Source of the DNA: Syntrophomonas sp.
GTDB taxonomy: Bacteria; Bacillota; Syntrophomonadia; Syntrophomonadales; Syntrophomonadaceae
Assembly: GCA_016841245.1 (NCBI GenBank)
Contig: JAENZN010000007.1
Coordinates: 1-64,000 of the forward strand
Length of the DNA stretch: 64,000 nucleotides
Direction of reading: 5' to 3'
The notes beneath the pieces were generated by a model. The model saw only the letters and a list, made by a program, of their open reading frames with translations. It had not been told where the DNA came from and did not search any database. The position numbers and the translations under genes were made by a program. Shown one piece after another: positions 26,712-36,282 of the stretch. Every line of letters begins with the position of its first letter. Position 1 is the stretch's first letter.

Positions 26712-27884
26712 TCACTCCTGCTTAACTTTGTAAATAATTTTTCCTCCTGATATGGACAAATCTACTTTTAATTCTTCATCAAAAATAATCAAATCTGCAT
26801 CTTTGCCTATTTTTATGCTTCCTTTTGAATTGTCTATATTAATAAGCCTGGCAGGGTTTAAGCTGGCTAAAGCCACCGCTTCGTAAATCTCCAGATCCGT
26901 ATATTGTAAAATATTAAATACTGCTTTATTCAATGTCAGAATACTTCCTGCCAGAGTTCCATCATTAAGTCGGGCTGAATTATTTTCTACAGCTACCTGC
27001 TGGCCTCCCAGTTCCCACTTACCATCTTTCATAGAACCTGCTCTCATGGAGTCCGTAATTAAAATCATTTTGTCTTTTCCTTTGGCATTTAACAAAATTT
27101 GAAAAACAGCCGGATGTATGTGCAGGGTATCGGCTATTAATTCAAAACTTATATTGCTTTTTAATACTGCCCCTACAACTCCTGGATCTCTGTGGTGGAA
27201 GGGCCGCATAGCATTAAAAATATGGGATGCATTACTTATTCCAACTCTCACCGCCTCCAGAGCTGTTTCGTAATCCGCATTGGTATGTCCCATTGAAAGT
27301 ACTATATCAGAATTGTTTTTAACACTCTTAATAAACTTAAATTGAAAATCTTCTTCTGGAGCCATGGTAATTATTTTAATGATGTCTATATAGTTTTTAA
27401 TCAACTCTAAATCCGGTTTAAGAATATAATCTATATTTTGAGCTCCTTCGTACTTTGGGCTTATAAATGGTCCTTCCATGTGAAGGCCAAGTATTTTAGC
27501 CCCTTTAAAATTCTCTTGCATGGAAAGTTTTACTGAATCCAGTGCTTTATATATCTTTTCTTTTTCCATAGTCATGGTAGTCGGCAAAAATCCGGTGACC
27601 CCACTTTTAGCGATAGTTTCGCTTATTATTTTAAGATCAGATATTGCACCATCCATAGTATCTTTTCCGCCGGAACCATGAATATGAATATCTATAAATC
27701 CTGGTGAAACATATTTCCCCTCAGCATCTATTATTTTAAATTCGTGAATCGGACTCTTCTCTGCAAAATTTTCTTCGTCTAAAATATCAATTATTTTATC
27801 GTTGAAAATTAGTACCTTGCCCACCAGAACTTCATTTTCCAGAATAATTTTCCCGCCTTTAATACAAGTAATATTTTTATCCAT
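26712..27884 (-). CDS. nagA: N-acetylglucosamine-6-phosphate deacetylase
   Basis: It removes acetate from GlcNAc-6-phosphate, the step before NagB. The 390-aa amidohydrolase has the metal motif GFIDIHIHGSGGKDTMDG, LHMEGPFISPKYEGAQN with the metal-binding Glu, SMGHTNADYE, HIFNAMRPFHHRDPGVVGA and the catalytic Asp in LITDSMRAG. It is first of a four-gene minus-strand operon: nagA, nagB, GlcNAc kinase, GH20. No PTS or ABC transporter and no NagR-type regulator is beside it, so sugar entry and control are encoded elsewhere or by broad systems. Confidence 0.95.
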   Translation of the reverse strand: MDKNITCIKGGKIILENEVLVGKVLIFNDKIIDILDEENFAEKSPIHEFKIIDAEGKYVSPGFIDIHIHGSGGKDTMDGAISDLKIISETIAKSGVTGFLPTTMTMEKEKIYKALDSVKLSMQENFKGAKILGLHMEGPFISPKYEGAQNIDYILKPDLELIKNYIDIIKIITMAPEEDFQFKFIKSVKNNSDIVLSMGHTNADYETALEAVRVGISNASHIFNAMRPFHHRDPGVVGAVLKSNISFELIADTLHIHPAVFQILLNAKGKDKMILITDSMRAGSMKDGKWELGGQQVAVENNSARLNDGTLAGSILTLNKAVFNILQYTDLEIYEAVALASLNPARLINIDNSKGSIKIGKDADLIIFDEELKVDLSISGGKIIYKVKQE

Positions 27885-27992
27885 TATTTATCATCAACCT
27901 TTATTGCCAATTACTTTATATCTATTCTTATATCATTATTGCATAATGGGTTATGTTTGTATGCCAGCGTGAGTTTGAGTTTTCATTTGAGA

Positions 27993-28146
27993 TTTTACAA
28001 AGCCTATATAGGGTGGATTCGATACAAACAATTGTTGCTCTATATTACACAGCAGGATTGTTGCATGCAGAAGGAGTAAATCCCTATAGGAATGAAGAAA
28101 TCCAATACCTCCAAACAAGACTGGCAGCAATTCAAAAAACTTCTTA
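27993..28146 (+). pseudogene. Glycosyltransferase gene fragment
   Basis: TTTACAAAGCCTATATAGGGTGGATTCGATAC is a diverged copy of 22588-22620 in the glycosyltransferase gene (YKACIGWIRYK). The end, NEEIQYLQTRL, recalls EEKIQEMREQL in the same protein. A frame change separates the two parts. The 5' three quarters of the gene are missing. Confidence 0.7.
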
Positions 28147-28190
28147 AGCATTTAATAATCTTTCTTAACAAAATCAAAAATCCCAAACAC

Positions 28191-28460
28191 TTATTTATAT
28201 TTGGGATAATATCCGTCATCGTTTTTCCATTCCGGAACGCTTTCTTTTAAATTCTGAGCGTTATCTTCGATTTGAAGGTATAAGTCATCAATAAAAGTAG
28301 CCAAATTGGAATTATCCAGCTTTTCACTTTTAAGAAAAAACCACCAAAGCCCTCAAAATCCATTTGCCCCATTTGCAAAATAACCCCGTCCATAATTTCT
28401 ATCCAAATGAATAATACTATCCTTAATTAGATGTGATAATGGGTCTCCTTCAATACCAGC
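28191..28460 (-). pseudogene. Unknown protein tail with an internal stop
   Basis: One minus-strand frame reads through PLAGIEGDPLSHLIKDSIIH, then FANGANGF, a TGA, and on through GLWWFFLKSEKLDNSN to PEWKNDDGYYPKYK and a TAA at 28191. It has protein-like composition on both sides of the TGA, so it is a broken or recoded gene end lacking a start. The family is not recognised. A CCCAAA/TTTGGG hairpin overlaps the stop. Confidence 0.55.
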
Positions 28461-30943
28461 TAATGGTGATTGGGTAAAATATTGAGTTCTCTGGCCATTT
28501 TTAAGGCCCGGATTTTATTGTTGGTTCCTAATTTTTTGTAGGTATTCTGCAAATGCCTTTTGACTGTGTTGGGGGAAAGATAGAGCCTTTCGGCAATCTC
28601 TTTTTGCGAAAGGCCTTCCGCCAGCAGGGTAAGCACCTCGCTTTCCCTGGAGGTCAAAGGCTCGGAAGCGCCCTGGAGGTTGAATTTTTCTATGGCCTTC
28701 ACGTAGTGTTCCCCCAACTTAAAAACCTTCTCCAGCCAAGTGCTGTCCTGATCCTTTTCTATCCCCTGCAATAATAGATTCAGCTCCGGTATATTTTCAG
28801 CAAAAGGTGCGATTATGCCGTCTGGCTGGGCCAGCTCAATTACTGGGAGCAGTTCTTTCAGGGCTTCATCCGTCCCATATAAATGGATTTTTGCTATGGC
28901 CGAGTAGATTCCCGCATAGATAAGACCAAAAATATGATTATTGGGCTGGTAGGTCTGACGCATGGTTTCCACGATGATCTCCAGCTCCGCATAGCTTCGG
29001 CGCAGCACAGCCGCCCGGCCGATAACGATGTAGTTGATACCCATCCCCTGATTAAAAAGGTTGCAGTTGGACAAATCGCCCTCCCGCAGCCATTTCGGCA
29101 TCTGCGACAGGTCGCCCAGACAGCCGTAAACGTAACCCAAGGCTATCTCAAGAGCATTGAGTAAAATGGGGTTACCGGCAGCATCCGTCTCAGCCTGGAG
29201 CGATTCGAGCCAGGTCGCGGCTTCGGCGGGACGGTTATTGAGGATGGCCAAGCGGGCTAAACATAGCCCGCCGCAGATAACCAGGCACAGCTGATTCTTG
29301 GTTCTGGCTTTGAAAACGGTTTTGTAGGCCGAAAGCTCGGCCTGGCTCAAGTCACCTGTCTCCAGACAGTATTCGGCCCTGACCGCGTGCTCAAAACCCG
29401 TCCCGCATCCGTTGGCTATATGTGTGTAGTAATCGACGTTTTTCTCGATGGTCTCTACCAGCGGTAACAACCTTTCCGGTTCCTTGTGGTAAAGATAAAG
29501 GGTATGGGGCGCGCCAAAGGTGAAAATCTCGGTAGCATTGGAAATGCGGGAACTGGTTCCGCCAAATAGGGCATAGGCCCTCTTCTGGCATTCACTCATC
29601 ATTGGCGCATCGTTGAACTGCAGAATACTCTCAATAAGGGCGATTTCCCCCAGAAACTGTTCCTTGTCCACCAAGTCTCGGTCTGCCTCATAGTGAGCCT
29701 TGGCCTCGTAAAGTAAGCGGACACCCTCCTCGGCGTCAATGGCTACGAGAGAATAAATGTAGGTCAGATAGGCCAGAGGCCGGGAGAGCTTGAGGGTTTT
29801 GTCTATGTCGGCGAAAGCCCTGATAATAGTTTGAGGTGCCCGGTCAAAAAATTCCGTGGAACCGGGACGCTCATAGATGTCCAGGATTTTCTCGTGAGCG
29901 CTCGCCTGATGATAGAATCTGATGGCTTCAATACGCTTGTCCAGCTTGGCGTACCAGTCGCCGCAGCGGTACAGCACTGTGGATCTGTCTTCCTCCGAAC
30001 CCGTGAAAAGATCCTGCAGCAGGCCCTTTAGGATAGCGTGCATGGAGTAGGTGCGGCTTTTGTTATCATAACGAAAGAAGCAGTTGTTAGCGGCAAATTG
30101 GCGGATGAGTCCAGCCGCTTTTTTATCTTCCGTTATAAAGATGGCTCCGTCTACGGTAAAACTGTCCAGGAGGGACAGCTTCAAAAGAACCTGCTGGGTC
30201 CCCTGATCGAACTTATCATAAACCGCACTTTTCATCAGCCGCGTAATCTCTCTGATATCATCCAGCGTTCTATCCTCGGCATATTTTAACAGAGCCAGGT
30301 AAATGGCGGCAGTCCAGCCATCGGTGATTTGATAGAGCAGCGTTTGTTCCCGGGTGGCGAGAGAAAAACCATTCAAGTTAAATAGTTCTATTGTTTCCTT
30401 CGTGTCGAACTCGAACTTGTCCTGGGAAAGCTCCTGGCACAGACCTTTCAGTGCAAGCTCCTCCACCGGGATCTCCGGATAGCTTCGGCTGATCACAACC
30501 AGATGTAATTCGGGAACAGCCGCCTGGGCAAGAACCGTAAGAAGGCGGTTCATACGCTCGCTTTTGTTTTCGTGGTAATCGTCAAGGACGATAACGGTTC
30601 GGTCTGTCACGGCAGACCTTATTATGTCGAGGATGCGCTCCGCATCCATCGGCGTTTCCGGGAGCCCGTATTGAGCCATTTTTTGTGCTAATTCGGGGTT
30701 AAGCCCCTCAAGGCATTGAGAGAATTTATGCCACATCCACTGCTCATCATCTTCTCCGCAGCTCAAGGAAAACCAGGCATAGGACAGGTCGGTCCGGGTA
30801 TTCAGAAAATACCTAACCGCTGTTGTCTTGCCATAACCCATGGAAGAAACCAGAAGAAAAAGTGGAACCCTGAATATCCCCTCAAGAATATTATTAATTC
30901 GTAAACGCCTGAGGAATATGGGGTTGAATGGTTTACCACCCAT
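28460..30943 (-). CDS. MalT-type LuxR-family transcriptional regulator (LAL/STAND ATPase)
   Basis: This large ATP-dependent activator is 827 aa. Its N-terminal STAND NTPase domain has Walker A SSMGYGKTTAVRYF and Walker B VIVLDDYHENKS. A long TPR-like helical middle (about 330-740) probably binds the inducer, and a C-terminal LuxR HTH follows (LTSRESEVLTLLAEGLSQKE ... SPNTVKRHLQNTYKKLG). ATG 30943 follows GGGGGC at 8 nt; a longer frame from 31000 would cross a TATAAT-like box. Its neighbours, the giant secreted protein upstream on the same strand and the amino-sugar operon downstream, are both possible targets. Operator sites were not identified. Confidence 0.88.
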   Translation of the reverse strand: MGGKPFNPIFLRRLRINNILEGIFRVPLFLLVSSMGYGKTTAVRYFLNTRTDLSYAWFSLSCGEDDEQWMWHKFSQCLEGLNPELAQKMAQYGLPETPMDAERILDIIRSAVTDRTVIVLDDYHENKSERMNRLLTVLAQAAVPELHLVVISRSYPEIPVEELALKGLCQELSQDKFEFDTKETIELFNLNGFSLATREQTLLYQITDGWTAAIYLALLKYAEDRTLDDIREITRLMKSAVYDKFDQGTQQVLLKLSLLDSFTVDGAIFITEDKKAAGLIRQFAANNCFFRYDNKSRTYSMHAILKGLLQDLFTGSEEDRSTVLYRCGDWYAKLDKRIEAIRFYHQASAHEKILDIYERPGSTEFFDRAPQTIIRAFADIDKTLKLSRPLAYLTYIYSLVAIDAEEGVRLLYEAKAHYEADRDLVDKEQFLGEIALIESILQFNDAPMMSECQKRAYALFGGTSSRISNATEIFTFGAPHTLYLYHKEPERLLPLVETIEKNVDYYTHIANGCGTGFEHAVRAEYCLETGDLSQAELSAYKTVFKARTKNQLCLVICGGLCLARLAILNNRPAEAATWLESLQAETDAAGNPILLNALEIALGYVYGCLGDLSQMPKWLREGDLSNCNLFNQGMGINYIVIGRAAVLRRSYAELEIIVETMRQTYQPNNHIFGLIYAGIYSAIAKIHLYGTDEALKELLPVIELAQPDGIIAPFAENIPELNLLLQGIEKDQDSTWLEKVFKLGEHYVKAIEKFNLQGASEPLTSRESEVLTLLAEGLSQKEIAERLYLSPNTVKRHLQNTYKKLGTNNKIRALKMARELNILPNHH

Positions 30944-31228
30944 ACAATCAGCCCCCAAATTTTTTATTACATTTTCTCGTATTATACCATTAATAGGCAT
31001 TAAACCGACATAATCACCCGTATTTCATAAAACCATCAAAACACTGCCCAACAAAAGGCGCCTAAAATACAAGGGGTGTTTATTGCATAACGGACCCCTT
31101 GCCACATGAAATAGGAGTACCGCCAGTTGCTGCTCAACTGTGCTCCGCGAAACTCCCATTTGCTTTTTTAAAATACCAACTGCTAAAATATCTCTCTGCT
31201 CTGATACGCCCGCTGTCACCGCTTAATC

Positions 31229-34200
31229 TTAGGTGTGTGCAAATGTATATTCCCTGAATGAGGTACCGTCTTGGGCAGTTACTTCTATTTTCAAAGTCTG
31301 TCCCGCACCCAACTCGATCTCCGTCGCTATGTTTTGCTCGAGAATTTGAGCGGCACCTCCATCGATAGTATACGTTAACGCAGCCCCAGAATCAGCAGTA
31401 ACTGTTATCTGAGTATTCATAAAAGCAGCGGTGCTCTTGTAGTTCAGGCAATCCGGAATAAAACCATAACCCTCGTGTACACCATCGTCCTGCAGCAGGT
31501 CGGGGATGCCTGTCAGAGAATGAAGAGAAGCATCTTCGGACTTCGGTTCACTACCTCTCTTTGAACTTCTCCTTGGACTTTGTACTGTCGCTTGTTGATT
31601 ATCCCGCCCAATACCGCCGTCATCGTCATGGACCACCGCTTCGATATTATAGCAACCCGAAAATTTATAACTGTGGCTGAAGCTGAAGGTCTTGTCGGGA
31701 TCCACACTTATTTTGCAGGGTTCGGAGCCGTCTTCATAATCGATCTCGACGGTCCAGGTGTCGGCTCCGGGATCAGTTATGCTGCCGCGGCAAGTGAAGG
31801 TGCTGCCCGGGTTCATATTATTGATGTATTCCAACTGCACGGTGGGCTCCACGTTGGCCACTTCTACCTTGAAGCTGTCCTCATAGCTGTCCCCGTCTAA
31901 GTCGATGAGCTTTATTTTGACCGTAAAATCTCCGTTATCCATGTAAACGTGCTGCAGCGAGATGATACCGATCTGCAGGAGAACGGGAACACGGGTTTCC
32001 TCAATACTGGCAGCATCTGCAGACTGTACAGCCGGTGCTGTTTGATCGGCCATTGATGGTGCAGCCAGCTTTCTGTTCGACAGAACTGCCGGTTTTTCAC
32101 CGGTACCATCACCGTAATCAACAGTGATGCTCTTGACCTTATCGGGCATACCTTGTACCGGGATGCCCCTCACCAATTTCTCCCCTTCCGGGAAGGAGGT
32201 ATCAACCCCTGCTTCCAGGGTAAACAGATATTCCTTCACCTTCACCTGGAAGGAAGCGCTGCCCGCTCCGCCATCCTGGTCCTCCACCCGTACGGTGACC
32301 GTAAAAATTCCTGTTTTCAGGTAGGTATGATTAAGATCGAAGGTCTTATCGTTTTTGAGAGTCAAGGGCTGCGGGCCGCTGCCGTCCCCATAGTCCACAG
32401 TCGCCTGCCAATTATCGATCCCGGGGTCTGTAAAGACACCTGCTCCGGTAAAGGCAACTCCCCGCTGAAACATTCCTGCTTCGCCAGCCTGGACGGAAGG
32501 GGCCACATTTTCCACCTTGATCTTGATGTTCTTTGTAAATATCCCGCCATCATCGTCTGAAACCGCAAGTACCATATCATACTCGGGCTTCTGGTCGTTA
32601 AAGTAATCCTGGAGAGTAAAGGTTTTATCCTGCTGATTGACCGTCCCCCGGGTCGCCCCCCACTCGCTGCCGTAGTCACCGCTAACCGTCCAGTTGTCCT
32701 GGCCGGGGTCGACGATGCTTCCTTCAATAGTCAGCGGTGAGCATTCCCCGGTGGCGTACTCGTCTTTTACTCCGGCCAGAACGGGAGCCACATTCTGTAT
32801 GCCTACCTCCAGGGAGCCTTTCACCAACCCCATATCTTTATACCTGAAGTTCACATTGATCTTGTACTGGCCGTTGTCAAGGTATTTGTGTTCCAGTATG
32901 AAAGAACCCTCCGCATTCAACTGCAGGGGCTTTTCTCCGCTGCCGTCCCCGTAGTCGGCAGTCCCGGTCCAGACCAGGTTGTTGGGGATGACAATCTTAC
33001 CCATGGCCTTATATATATCTCCCTCATTTAGACCCGTTCCCTCTTCAGGCAATGTAAGTTCAGGGAGATTATCCATGTTGGCCCGGTTTACGGTCAGGGT
33101 GTAGGACGTGGTCTCCGGTGTGATAAACAATGGTACGGTACCGCACGGGACAACCTGGATGGTAATGACATTTTGACCCGGATCGAGAGCCAGGGCGCCG
33201 CTAATGCCATCGCTGCCGACCGGGGCTCCGTTAACGGTTACTTTAGCCTCCGGGTCCGTTTTAGTGGTTGTCAGGATGAGAGATTTTACCGCATTTTCTA
33301 CATTGAGACTGTATTCGGTTTGAAAATAGACAAAAGCTGGGTCGGGGGTAAGTTTCCGGCCGTCACTGGTAATGGCGAGATCGACCAGGGTGGATTTTTC
33401 AGTTGCTATACGGACCGTATTTATTTTTGATTCATTGCCGGCGTCATCTACGGCTGCCACAGAGTATTTGTAAAATTCTCCAAATTCCAACCCGCTGTCG
33501 ATAATGAAGGTGTCTGCGGTCTTGCCCACAAACTTTTCTTCATAATGAAGGTAATCATCGCTTACAGCGGTACGATAGACATTATAGGTGGCGACTCCCA
33601 CGTTGTCAGTCGAAGGCTCCCAGCGCAGGGCGATTTCACCCTTCGGCCCCAGAATAACATTGCGGATGTCTGATTTTCCCGGGAAGGCATAATCCACCTT
33701 GTCCCCCTGCCGCAGGACGTCGCCGGCCTGCAGGTTGCCGGGCGCGGTGGGTGGGGTTAAATCAGGGACGGATATTTTTAAGGGGGAGCTGAGTAATGAT
33801 GGAATACCATATCCATCGACAGCCTGCACGTAATATTCACATTGCGCGTTAAGATCCAGGCCGTTGTCTTTAAAACTGGTGGTGCTGCTCCGTCCTATTT
33901 CTACCGGTGTCTCAGAACTGATCCCACCGCTAATAACAAAAGAGCCATCCGGTCTCACGGTTGATTTCGCTTCCCCGGTCCAGGTAGTCTTCCGGTAAAT
34001 TATATATTCCTTAATCCCATAGGGGGACTGAGAACCGTTCCAGTGCAACGTAAGATTGGTTTGAGTCTGGTTGTCGGCCCGCAAATAAAGTGGGGTGGAA
34101 GGAAGATCCTGCATGGCTACCGAGTCGGTCCTTACAGTGTTGGTTACGGTGGAATTACCGGCCGGATAATTGGCTTTTACATAGTAGGCGTAAACCATAT

Positions 34201-35410
34201 TGTAGTCCAATCCCTGGTCTGTGAAGCTCAGGCCGGTTGTCGAGCCCACTTTTTGCACCGTATTGTCAACCATATATTTAAGGTACGGTGAGAACCCGTT
34301 CATTTCTTCGACTTTTTGACGGTAAATATCGTAACCGGTCGGAGCTGTGCTCCCGGTCGGGGCGGACCAGGCCAGAGAAGCCGCGGCGGGGGTGCGTCGG
34401 GTGATCGATAAATAGCCCGTAGTATGCAAAGTTACGGCACCGATAGTGATAAATGGATGGGGCCAGCTATTATAACGTACTATTACATCACCGTTGGCTG
34501 GTTCAAGATAATTCGACCCCAAGGCCAGTGGTTTGAAATCCGTCCCGCCGGCATAGCCATATTCGTAATCTCCAACAGGGAAAATGCTGTATTTTGAATC
34601 CAGAGTCAGGGTATAATTTTGGGCATCAAGCTTAAAAAAGGGCTGCATATCCTTTAATGCCAGCGTTCCATAAACGTTTCCCGCCAGTATATTACTGATT
34701 CTATCATATGTGCGATTGCCTAAGTAATCCGTATGTTGCCAGCAATCCGCCGCGAATACAATAGAAAACCGGGTATTCAACTTGCTTTGATCTGGTTCAT
34801 AACATTTGATACGCAAGCGGAAGGGCACTAGATCACCGGAACTGAGACTACCGTTATCAGGTATTACCAGGTCACAGGTAACATCACTGCGCAATAAGGA
34901 ATCGGTGGAAACACGAAGGACACCTAAATAAAGATGCTTTTTGTTATATGGCAGTCTAATAAATCCGTCCACTTCACACCAGTTCCAATTGTATAGCGAA
35001 TCTTGCATTAAATTTTGCCTTGTTGTCCAATATTGGGAATCTGGCTGCCACCTGGTCATATCTAAGGTTAAATCAGGTATTACTTCCTGCTTCAAGACAA
35101 CAGAAGTGTCCCAATTTTGCAAGGCGGCGTCCGATTTATCTTTATCAACCGGTCCACTATTACTTGCTCCAATATGAGTATGATAATAGCTTCCCCCGGG
35201 GTTTCCTGCCCCGGGCTCTCTGCCTGGAATATACCTTTTGGCGCTATACCACGTAACCGTAAAATTACCAGGCGTGCTTTCCGGAAGTTGGGATAGGATG
35301 CTTGCGTCAGCAGCCTGGGCGGTGGTGCCCGGGGGTATGGCATACAGTACCGTCATTGTCATAAATATTGATAGTATTAGCAAAGTACTATTTTTGAAAA
35401 TACTTTTCAT
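31229..35410 (-). CDS. Secreted 1393-aa FN3/PKD multidomain surface protein
   Basis: A Sec signal peptide (KSIFKNSTLLILSIFMTM ... AQAADA) starts this protein. An unrecognised N-terminal domain (about 40-345) is followed by three fibronectin type III repeats (345-675) and a cadherin-like beta-sandwich (690-775). Four to five PKD-type repeats then run from about 780 to 1240, each with a VDYGDGSG-like strand and DQDGG/DDDGG turns; another beta-sandwich is at 1320-1393. No LPXTG, SLH or transmembrane anchor is seen, so it is secreted or held non-covalently. It probably acts in adhesion or polysaccharide binding. GGAGG precedes the ATG. The LuxR regulator lies next downstream. Confidence 0.85.
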   Translation of the reverse strand: MKSIFKNSTLLILSIFMTMTVLYAIPPGTTAQAADASILSQLPESTPGNFTVTWYSAKRYIPGREPGAGNPGGSYYHTHIGASNSGPVDKDKSDAALQNWDTSVVLKQEVIPDLTLDMTRWQPDSQYWTTRQNLMQDSLYNWNWCEVDGFIRLPYNKKHLYLGVLRVSTDSLLRSDVTCDLVIPDNGSLSSGDLVPFRLRIKCYEPDQSKLNTRFSIVFAADCWQHTDYLGNRTYDRISNILAGNVYGTLALKDMQPFFKLDAQNYTLTLDSKYSIFPVGDYEYGYAGGTDFKPLALGSNYLEPANGDVIVRYNSWPHPFITIGAVTLHTTGYLSITRRTPAAASLAWSAPTGSTAPTGYDIYRQKVEEMNGFSPYLKYMVDNTVQKVGSTTGLSFTDQGLDYNMVYAYYVKANYPAGNSTVTNTVRTDSVAMQDLPSTPLYLRADNQTQTNLTLHWNGSQSPYGIKEYIIYRKTTWTGEAKSTVRPDGSFVISGGISSETPVEIGRSSTTSFKDNGLDLNAQCEYYVQAVDGYGIPSLLSSPLKISVPDLTPPTAPGNLQAGDVLRQGDKVDYAFPGKSDIRNVILGPKGEIALRWEPSTDNVGVATYNVYRTAVSDDYLHYEEKFVGKTADTFIIDSGLEFGEFYKYSVAAVDDAGNESKINTVRIATEKSTLVDLAITSDGRKLTPDPAFVYFQTEYSLNVENAVKSLILTTTKTDPEAKVTVNGAPVGSDGISGALALDPGQNVITIQVVPCGTVPLFITPETTSYTLTVNRANMDNLPELTLPEEGTGLNEGDIYKAMGKIVIPNNLVWTGTADYGDGSGEKPLQLNAEGSFILEHKYLDNGQYKINVNFRYKDMGLVKGSLEVGIQNVAPVLAGVKDEYATGECSPLTIEGSIVDPGQDNWTVSGDYGSEWGATRGTVNQQDKTFTLQDYFNDQKPEYDMVLAVSDDDGGIFTKNIKIKVENVAPSVQAGEAGMFQRGVAFTGAGVFTDPGIDNWQATVDYGDGSGPQPLTLKNDKTFDLNHTYLKTGIFTVTVRVEDQDGGAGSASFQVKVKEYLFTLEAGVDTSFPEGEKLVRGIPVQGMPDKVKSITVDYGDGTGEKPAVLSNRKLAAPSMADQTAPAVQSADAASIEETRVPVLLQIGIISLQHVYMDNGDFTVKIKLIDLDGDSYEDSFKVEVANVEPTVQLEYINNMNPGSTFTCRGSITDPGADTWTVEIDYEDGSEPCKISVDPDKTFSFSHSYKFSGCYNIEAVVHDDDGGIGRDNQQATVQSPRRSSKRGSEPKSEDASLHSLTGIPDLLQDDGVHEGYGFIPDCLNYKSTAAFMNTQITVTADSGAALTYTIDGGAAQILEQNIATEIELGAGQTLKIEVTAQDGTSFREYTFAHT

Positions 35411-35443
35411 TTCACCGTTGCCTCCATTTCTGTTACTAGATCA

Positions 35444-35677
35444 TCATCTTTTCATGCCGTCCAGCATTTCATGGCTGTACAGAATCAGGCTGTCGCTCCA
35501 GCGGATGCAATCCCCTTCAACCAGTCTGCCACTTTGAAAAAATTCCTGGTTGGCCAGGGGAGCAAAGCGTATTGCCGAAAGCCGGGGGTTCAAGTCATAA
35601 ACGAAGCTGGAGCCGTTTTCCAGTTCCACAGCGATTTTGCATTCCTCCAGGAGCTGTACGGAGCGTATTTTACCCAT
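35444..35677 (-). CDS. DUF2442-family protein
   Basis: This 77-aa protein matches the DUF2442 pattern: an N-terminal strand (VQLLEECKIAVELENGS), YDLNPRL, FAPLANQEFFQSGRL, and a final strand around CIRWSDSLILYSHE. Family members often accompany DUF4160 toxin-like or regulatory proteins, but no such partner is here. GGGGAGG precedes the ATG. It lies 33 nt upstream of the giant secreted protein and may share its transcript. Function unknown. Confidence 0.75.
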   Translation of the reverse strand: MGKIRSVQLLEECKIAVELENGSSFVYDLNPRLSAIRFAPLANQEFFQSGRLVEGDCIRWSDSLILYSHEMLDGMKR

Positions 35678-36282
35678 GCTGATTCCTCCCCTGAAATGAA
35701 AACTACGCTAAGCACAAAAATAGTCCACTATACAATAAGTATCGTAGACCTTCTTCGTTGTGAATATCACCCAAAAATACCATTTTTGTTTGAAATTTTT
35801 TGCTACCGACTTTAAATCTAATTTCCCTTCGGCATCACGAAGAAGGATTCCCCGACACAAATTAAAAATTCCGTGTTATAATAATACAATATTTGACAGC
35901 GATTCTGTTTCTTTAAAATCACACGCTAAGAATTGTAAGGAAGGATAATATTGAGCGTATATTATAATGGGATGTTTTATTAGATAAAATAATGTCTCTG
36001 GCTTTATGATAAAATTGGACATATCCTGTCACAAATCGCCTGTCTTAATCGTCATATATATAGAGGCAGTATTTTTATAGTGTATTAATAATATTTTAAG
36101 CTGGGTAATAAGAGCATCAGGGACGTTTCTGATGTTTCTTTGGTTACATAGTTACCCCAAAGTATTTAAAGTAATAATATGAAAGAGATAAACTATCCTT
36201 AAGTGATATGACAGTCAGCGAAATATTATGAGAAGCAGATATCCACAAGTAAAAAGTGCACTTTATTAGGGGAGGGTTACAT
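35678..36282. other. 600-nt spacer without a gene
   Basis: No coding frame is credible. CCTTCTTCGT (about 35753) and its complement (about 35840) form an inverted repeat about 75 bp apart. A small hairpin CATCAG ggacgttt CTGATG with a T-rich tail is at 36115-36140 and resembles a diverged member of the GGGGACGGTTCTC repeat family. Confidence 0.4.

Noticed and set aside
31025-31219. 64-codon minus-strand frame after the giant exoprotein
   Set aside because: No ribosome site fits its start and the composition suggests no known protein; treated as chance.
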